A DNA stretch of 11,154 nucleotides, taken from Prevotellaceae bacterium. GTDB taxonomy: Bacteria; Bacteroidota; Bacteroidia; Bacteroidales; UBA932. The notes beneath the pieces were generated by a model, which saw only the letters and a program-made list of their open reading frames with translations, did not search any database and was not told the origin of the DNA. How positions within the stretch are numbered: position 1 is the first letter of the stretch; the number at the start of each line of letters is the position of its first letter. Positions 8,198 to 11,154 of the stretch are shown here, piece after piece. Position numbers and translations under genes: made by a program. The stretch is taken from positions 1 to 11,154 of the forward strand of contig JAITVR010000055.1 of the NCBI GenBank assembly GCA_031285695.1, read 5' to 3'.

Positions 8198-9505
8198 TCA
8201 CTCTCCACTTTCCACCACCTTCAGCGCATCGGCAACAATGAAGGTGCTGCCGCCAACGTAAATAAAATCGTTGTCCGCAGCATTTTTTTTCGCTGCCGCT
8301 AATGCAAGCGCTACCGAAGAAAAAGCCTCGCCCTGCAAACCAATTGCGCGGCATTTTTCGGCAAGCACATCGGCCGGCATGGCGCGCGGAATGGCGGCTT
8401 GCGTAAAGTAGTACACGGCATTTTTGGGCAGCAGCGCAATCGCGCTATCAATATCCTTATCCGCCACCATGCCGAAAATTATGTGCAGCTGCCGGCACAA
8501 AATTTGCCGCAGCTGCGCCATAGTTTGCGCCAGCCCGTGCGCATTGTGCCCGGTGTCAAAAACAGCTGTAGGATTGCTTTCCACCACCTGCCAACGCCCG
8601 CGCAAACCTGTCAGCACAGCGGCATGAAGCAAGCCATCTTCAATGTTTTTTTCGGAAAAAGAAAGTTCGTTTTGCTCACGCAAAACGCTTAACGCAGCAA
8701 GCACCGTGCAAAGATTTTTTTGCTGATAATCGCCATGCAAATCAAGCGCGTAAATTTTGCGGTTGTCATTGCGGGCTTGACCCGCAATCCCCCGATTTTG
8801 AGATTGCGGGTCAAGCCCGCAATGACAATGTATGGAATTTGCAAACGTAATCGGAGCCTTGCATTCCGCCGCTTTGCGCTCAAAAACTTGCGCTACTTCC
8901 ACCTGATATTCTCCAACAACAACAGGCACGTTCGGCTTAATAATTCCGGCTTTTTCGGTAGCAATTTTTTCGAGCGTATCGCCCAGCAAATCCGTGTGCT
9001 CAAGCCCAATGTTGGTAATGATGCTGAGCACAGGAGTGATTACGTTGGTAGAGTCCAAACGCCCGCCCAGCCCCACTTCCACCACGGCAACGTCAACATT
9101 TTTTTGCACAAAAAAATCGAAGGCCATCATCATCGTCAGCTCAAAAAACGAGGGGCGAATGCGCTCCACAACCGCCCTGTTTTTTTCGGTAAAATCAATC
9201 ACCGCTTGCTCCGAAATTTCTTCGCCATTAACTTTTATGCGCTCGCGAAAATCGACCAAATGCGGCGAGGTGTAAAGCCCCACGCGGTATCCGGCAGTTT
9301 GCAGCACCGCCGCCAACATGTGCGAGGTGGAGCCTTTTCCGTTGGTTCCCGCCACGTGAATGCTCTTAAATTTGCGGTGCAAATGTCCAAAATATTCGTC
9401 CAAGCGCAGCGTATTTTCCAGCCCCGGCTTGTAGGCTTTTTTTCCTACATTTTGAAAGTCAGGAGACTGCGCGTATAAATATGACAGCGTTTCGGAGTAA
9501 TTCAT
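8198..9505 (-). CDS. folC: Folylpolyglutamate synthase / dihydrofolate synthase
   Basis: FolC (435 residues) adds L-glutamate to dihydropteroate and/or folates with ATP, retaining folate cofactors in the cytoplasm. It belongs to the Mur ligase superfamily. Visible are the P-loop GTNGKGST (residues 53-60), YTSPHLVDFRERI (78-90), FELTMMMAF, VVEVGLGGRLDSTN (141-154), TNIGLEHTDLLG, and EKAGIIK with Lys185 as the expected carbamylated lysine. The C-terminal domain shows LRGRWQ (301-306), DTGHNAHG (317-324) and the ending YVGGSTFIVADAL. I chose the ATG at 9505 because MNYSETLSYLYAQSP matches the N-terminus expected for the family; the open frame extends to 9568 with an unrelated sequence. Residues about 226-248 (CHCGLDPQSQNRGIAGQARN and flanks) are extra and coded by an inserted palindrome (8763-8828), yet the frame is intact. 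It is divergent from phoH with a 95-base gap. Confidence 0.95.
   Translation of the reverse strand: MNYSETLSYLYAQSPDFQNVGKKAYKPGLENTLRLDEYFGHLHRKFKSIHVAGTNGKGSTSHMLAAVLQTAGYRVGLYTSPHLVDFRERIKVNGEEISEQAVIDFTEKNRAVVERIRPSFFELTMMMAFDFFVQKNVDVAVVEVGLGGRLDSTNVITPVLSIITNIGLEHTDLLGDTLEKIATEKAGIIKPNVPVVVGEYQVEVAQVFERKAAECKAPITFANSIHCHCGLDPQSQNRGIAGQARNDNRKIYALDLHGDYQQKNLCTVLAALSVLREQNELSFSEKNIEDGLLHAAVLTGLRGRWQVVESNPTAVFDTGHNAHGLAQTMAQLRQILCRQLHIIFGMVADKDIDSAIALLPKNAVYYFTQAAIPRAMPADVLAEKCRAIGLQGEAFSSVALALAAAKKNAADNDFIYVGGSTFIVADALKVVESGE
8763..8828. repeat. Perfect palindromic repeat inserted in frame within folC
   Basis: Arms of 27 bases, 8763-8789 and 8802-8828, are exact reverse complements around a 12-base loop (8790-8801). 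The whole is 66 bases, that is 22 codons, so the folC frame is kept. It has no stop in the folC frame and encodes about CHCGLDPQSQNRGIAGQARN on the minus strand. Each arm begins TTGTCATTGCGGGCTTGACC and belongs to the same family as 3901-3968. It lies between the central ATPase domain and the C-terminal domain, at a place where FolC proteins vary. Confidence 0.93.
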
Positions 9506-9583
9506 GTTTAAATAGTACAAATTTGGGTTGCAAAGTTGAAGAAAAATTACCACTTTTTCATACTTCATTTTAAAATAAATGGC

Positions 9584-9591
9584 TACTTTTA
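9584..9591 (+). promoter_or_regulatory. Possible -7 box of the PhoH-like gene
   Basis: TACTTTTA differs from TAnnTTTG only at its last base. It would start transcription around 9597, between folC and the PhoH-like gene. That would leave almost no leader for the ATG at 9601, and about 28 nt for the alternative ATG at 9625. No convincing -33 element was seen. Confidence 0.35.
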
Positions 9592-9600
9592 TGTATTACA

Positions 9601-10959
9601 ATGTTTAACCAATTCTATAAAAATATGAAAAAGAACGCAACCGACAAGCAGCCCAAAACGTTTGTGTTAGACACCAACGTGCTGCTGCACGACTACCGCT
9701 GCATTTACAACTTTGAGGAAAACAACCTGATAATCCCCATTGTGGTGCTGGAGGAGCTCGATAAATTTAAAAAAGGTAACGAGCAAATTAACTTCAACGC
9801 GCGCGAATTTGTGCGCATACTCGACGGCATTTCGGGCGACAAAGTCTTCAACGGCGGCGTTTCCTTGGGCAAAAATTTGGGCAAGCTGCGCATTGTTCCG
9901 GGGCGCGCGTTTCCTGAGGTAATGATGGATTCGTTTGACGAAATGACGCCCGACCACCGCATTTTAGCGGCAGCAATGTACGAAAAAATGCAAAATCCGG
10001 CAGCAGCCACGGTGCTTGTGAGCAAGGACATCAACCTGCGCATGAAGGCAAAATCGCTGGGCATTGATGCGCAGGATTACCTAAATGACCAGGTAAAAAA
10101 CATTGACCAGCTGAAAAAAGACACCGAAGTTGTTGAGGTTTCGGCAGCGCAAATCAGCGCGCTGTACTCAGGCAGCAGCGGACTTGAAGCCGCTGCGCTA
10201 AAGCTAAAACCGCACGCCAACCAAAACTTTTTGCTAAAAAGCGGCGACAGCACTGCGCTTGCCGCCTTCGATAAAATGAGCGGAAAGCTAAAGGTGGTGG
10301 ACAAAGTTCGCGCCTACGGCATTGAACCGCGCAACGCCGAGCAAACTTTTGCCATGAATGCGCTGATGAATCCAAATGTTAAATTAGTATCGCTAACGGG
10401 CATTGCCGGAACAGGCAAAACCTTGCTGGCATTGGCTGCTGCGCTGGCGCAAGAAGGCGATTACGACCAAATTTTGCTCTCGCGACCGGTAATTCCGCTA
10501 CAAAATCAAGACATGGGTTTTCTGCCCGGCGACATCAACGAAAAGCTTACACCGTACATGCTTCCGCTGTACGACAACCTTTCGGTAATCAAAAGTAAGC
10601 TCAAGCCAACGAGCAAGGAAGCTATACACATTGAAGAGCTTCAACGCCAAAATAAGCTAATGATTACGCCGCTTGCGTACATTCGCGGCCGCAGCTTGAG
10701 CAACACATTTTTCATTATTGACGAGGCGCAAAACCTCACGCCGCACGAGGTAAAAACCATTGTAACCCGCGCAGGCGAAAACACAAAAATGGTGTTTACC
10801 GGCGACATTCAGCAAATCGATTCGCCCTACTTGGACGCGCGCTCCAACGGCCTCACGCACCTCAGCGACCGCATGATTGGCGAGGAAATTTTTGCGCACG
10901 TAAACCTTGTAAAAGGCGAGCGAAGCGAGCTTGCCGAAATTGCAGGAAAAATGCTATAA
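9601..10959 (+). CDS. PhoH-like protein with N-terminal PIN domain (PhoH2 type)
   Basis: The 452-residue product joins a PIN ribonuclease domain to a PhoH ATPase. The PIN domain (about 20-165) has the acidic metal-binding set expected: Asp24 in FVLDTNVLLHD, Glu51/Glu52 in VVLEELDKFKKG, Asp118 in TPDHRIL and Asp142 in VLVSKDINLRMKA. The PhoH domain (about 240-450) has Walker A GIAGTGKT (267-274), ILLSRPVIPL, the MGFLPGD segment, Walker B FFIIDEAQN (370-378, Asp374/Glu375) and FTGDIQQID (399-407). Proteins of this architecture are reported to be RNA helicase/ribonucleases; the target RNA is unknown here. It should be cytoplasmic. The ATG at 9601 gives the full frame; the ATG at 9625 (MKKNATDKQPKTFVLD) is equally plausible and leaves a more usual leader. 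The gene is transcribed alone, divergent from folC. Confidence 0.93.
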   Translation: MFNQFYKNMKKNATDKQPKTFVLDTNVLLHDYRCIYNFEENNLIIPIVVLEELDKFKKGNEQINFNAREFVRILDGISGDKVFNGGVSLGKNLGKLRIVPGRAFPEVMMDSFDEMTPDHRILAAAMYEKMQNPAAATVLVSKDINLRMKAKSLGIDAQDYLNDQVKNIDQLKKDTEVVEVSAAQISALYSGSSGLEAAALKLKPHANQNFLLKSGDSTALAAFDKMSGKLKVVDKVRAYGIEPRNAEQTFAMNALMNPNVKLVSLTGIAGTGKTLLALAAALAQEGDYDQILLSRPVIPLQNQDMGFLPGDINEKLTPYMLPLYDNLSVIKSKLKPTSKEAIHIEELQRQNKLMITPLAYIRGRSLSNTFFIIDEAQNLTPHEVKTIVTRAGENTKMVFTGDIQQIDSPYLDARSNGLTHLSDRMIGEEIFAHVNLVKGERSELAEIAGKML

Positions 10960-10963
10960 TGCA

Positions 10964-11035
10964 AAATTTCAAATTCCAAATTTCAAATTATTTCCGCCAC
11001 CCAATTTGAAATTTGGAATTATAAATTTGAAATTT
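10964..11035. repeat. AT-rich inverted repeat between the PhoH-like gene and pepP
   Basis: The left arm, 10964-10989, is built of AAATTTCAAATT and CCAAATTTCAAATT. The right arm, 11003-11035, is its reverse complement with 7 extra bases in the middle, and the loop (10990-11002) reads ATTTCCGCCACCC. Each arm contains the short motif AATTTCAAATT twice. It starts 4 bases after the PhoH-like stop and ends 6 bases before the next ATG, so it fills the whole gap. It may act as a terminator-like hairpin or an mRNA-stabilising structure in a two-gene transcript; neither is shown. Confidence 0.8.
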
Positions 11036-11041
11036 ACGGCT

Positions 11042-11154
11042 ATGAACAAAAATCTTTCTGCGCTTCGCCAACACATGCAGCAACAGGGCGTTGACGCGAT
11101 AATTGTGCCCACCAACGACCCGCATTTTAGCGAGTACGTGGCCGACCATTTCAA
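11042..11154 (+). CDS. pepP: Aminopeptidase P-like protein (Xaa-Pro aminopeptidase), 5' end only
   Basis: Only 37 codons are inside the window; the frame is open at the edge. The start MNKNLSALRQHMQQQ, followed by GVDAIIVPTNDPHFSEYVAD, matches the creatinase-type N-terminal domain of M24 family aminopeptidase P proteins, in which a helix is followed by the pattern DAxIxPxxDPHxSEY. These enzymes remove the N-terminal residue from peptides with proline in second position, using two metal ions. The metal-binding catalytic domain lies outside, so activity cannot be judged. The ATG at 11042 is the only reasonable start, 6 bases after the inverted repeat. Since no clear TAnnTTTG box lies in the gap, it may be co-transcribed with the PhoH-like gene. 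Confidence 0.8.
   Translation, partial: MNKNLSALRQHMQQQGVDAIIVPTNDPHFSEYVADHF

Noticed and set aside
7681..8302. Several 60-75-codon plus-strand frames in the same gap
   Set aside because: They overlap the terminator, repeats and the antisense end of folC and have no family features.
8720..9478. A 252-codon open frame on the plus strand across folC
   Set aside because: It is antisense to folC, includes the palindrome as VIAGLTRNP-type peptide, and has no recognisable fold.
9506..9568. An upstream extension of folC by 21 residues
   Set aside because: The added residues do not resemble the FolC N-terminus and would take up most of the short intergenic region to the PhoH-like gene.
9591..9608. 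A five-codon mini reading frame overlapping the PhoH-like start
   Set aside because: It begins inside the proposed -7 region, so it is unlikely to be on the transcript; no sign of attenuation.

Overview
The window looks like a chromosomal segment of a Bacteroidota bacterium, most likely of the order Bacteroidales. Three things point there. Several genes are preceded by the Bacteroidota sigma-70 (-7) box TAnnTTTG rather than TATAAT. Start codons are preceded by A-rich stretches and no clear Shine-Dalgarno sequence. Several proteins (a DUF6913-like protein, the PIN-PhoH protein, FolC, the long TPR protein) resemble what I recall of Bacteroidales families. No phage, transposase or CRISPR genes are present. 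The genes are core metabolism and housekeeping, and the accessory signal lies in small repeats and one candidate RNA.

Layout, left to right. (1) 1-572, minus: the 5' part of an HdrC-type protein with two [4Fe-4S] clusters, cut by the window edge. Its ATG lies inside the window and the frame stays open to base 1. (2) 573-802: divergent promoters. (3) 803-1810, plus: gapA, closed by a strong terminator that abuts the -7 box of the next gene. (4) 1899-3893, plus: ligA. (5) 3901-3968: a composite palindrome. (6) 4010-5449, plus: a DUF6913-like protein and dapA, 3 bases apart. (7) 5450-5578: a purine-rich hairpin and one repeat unit. (8) 5579-7668, plus: a TPR protein and a DedA membrane protein, 8 bases apart, then a textbook terminator. 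(9) 7735-8197: no protein gene, but several small palindromic repeats and a leftward candidate structured RNA of about 170 nt with its own promoter. (10) 8198-9505, minus: folC, carrying an in-frame 66-base palindrome. (11) 9601-10959, plus: PIN-PhoH ATPase. (12) 10964-11035: a long AT-rich inverted repeat. (13) 11042-11154, plus: start of an aminopeptidase P-like gene, cut by the window edge.

The genes do not form one pathway. They cover glycolysis (GapA), electron transfer (HdrC-like), DNA replication and repair (LigA), lysine and peptidoglycan precursor synthesis (DapA), folate metabolism (FolC), envelope lipid handling (DedA), RNA metabolism (PhoH-like) and peptide turnover (PepP-like).

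The most interesting items are three. One is a family of about 27-base TGTCAT-starting repeat units, present as inverted doublets or singles at five places, one of them translated inside folC. The second is compensatory variation within those units. The third is the candidate 6S-like RNA at about 7911-8084 on the minus strand.
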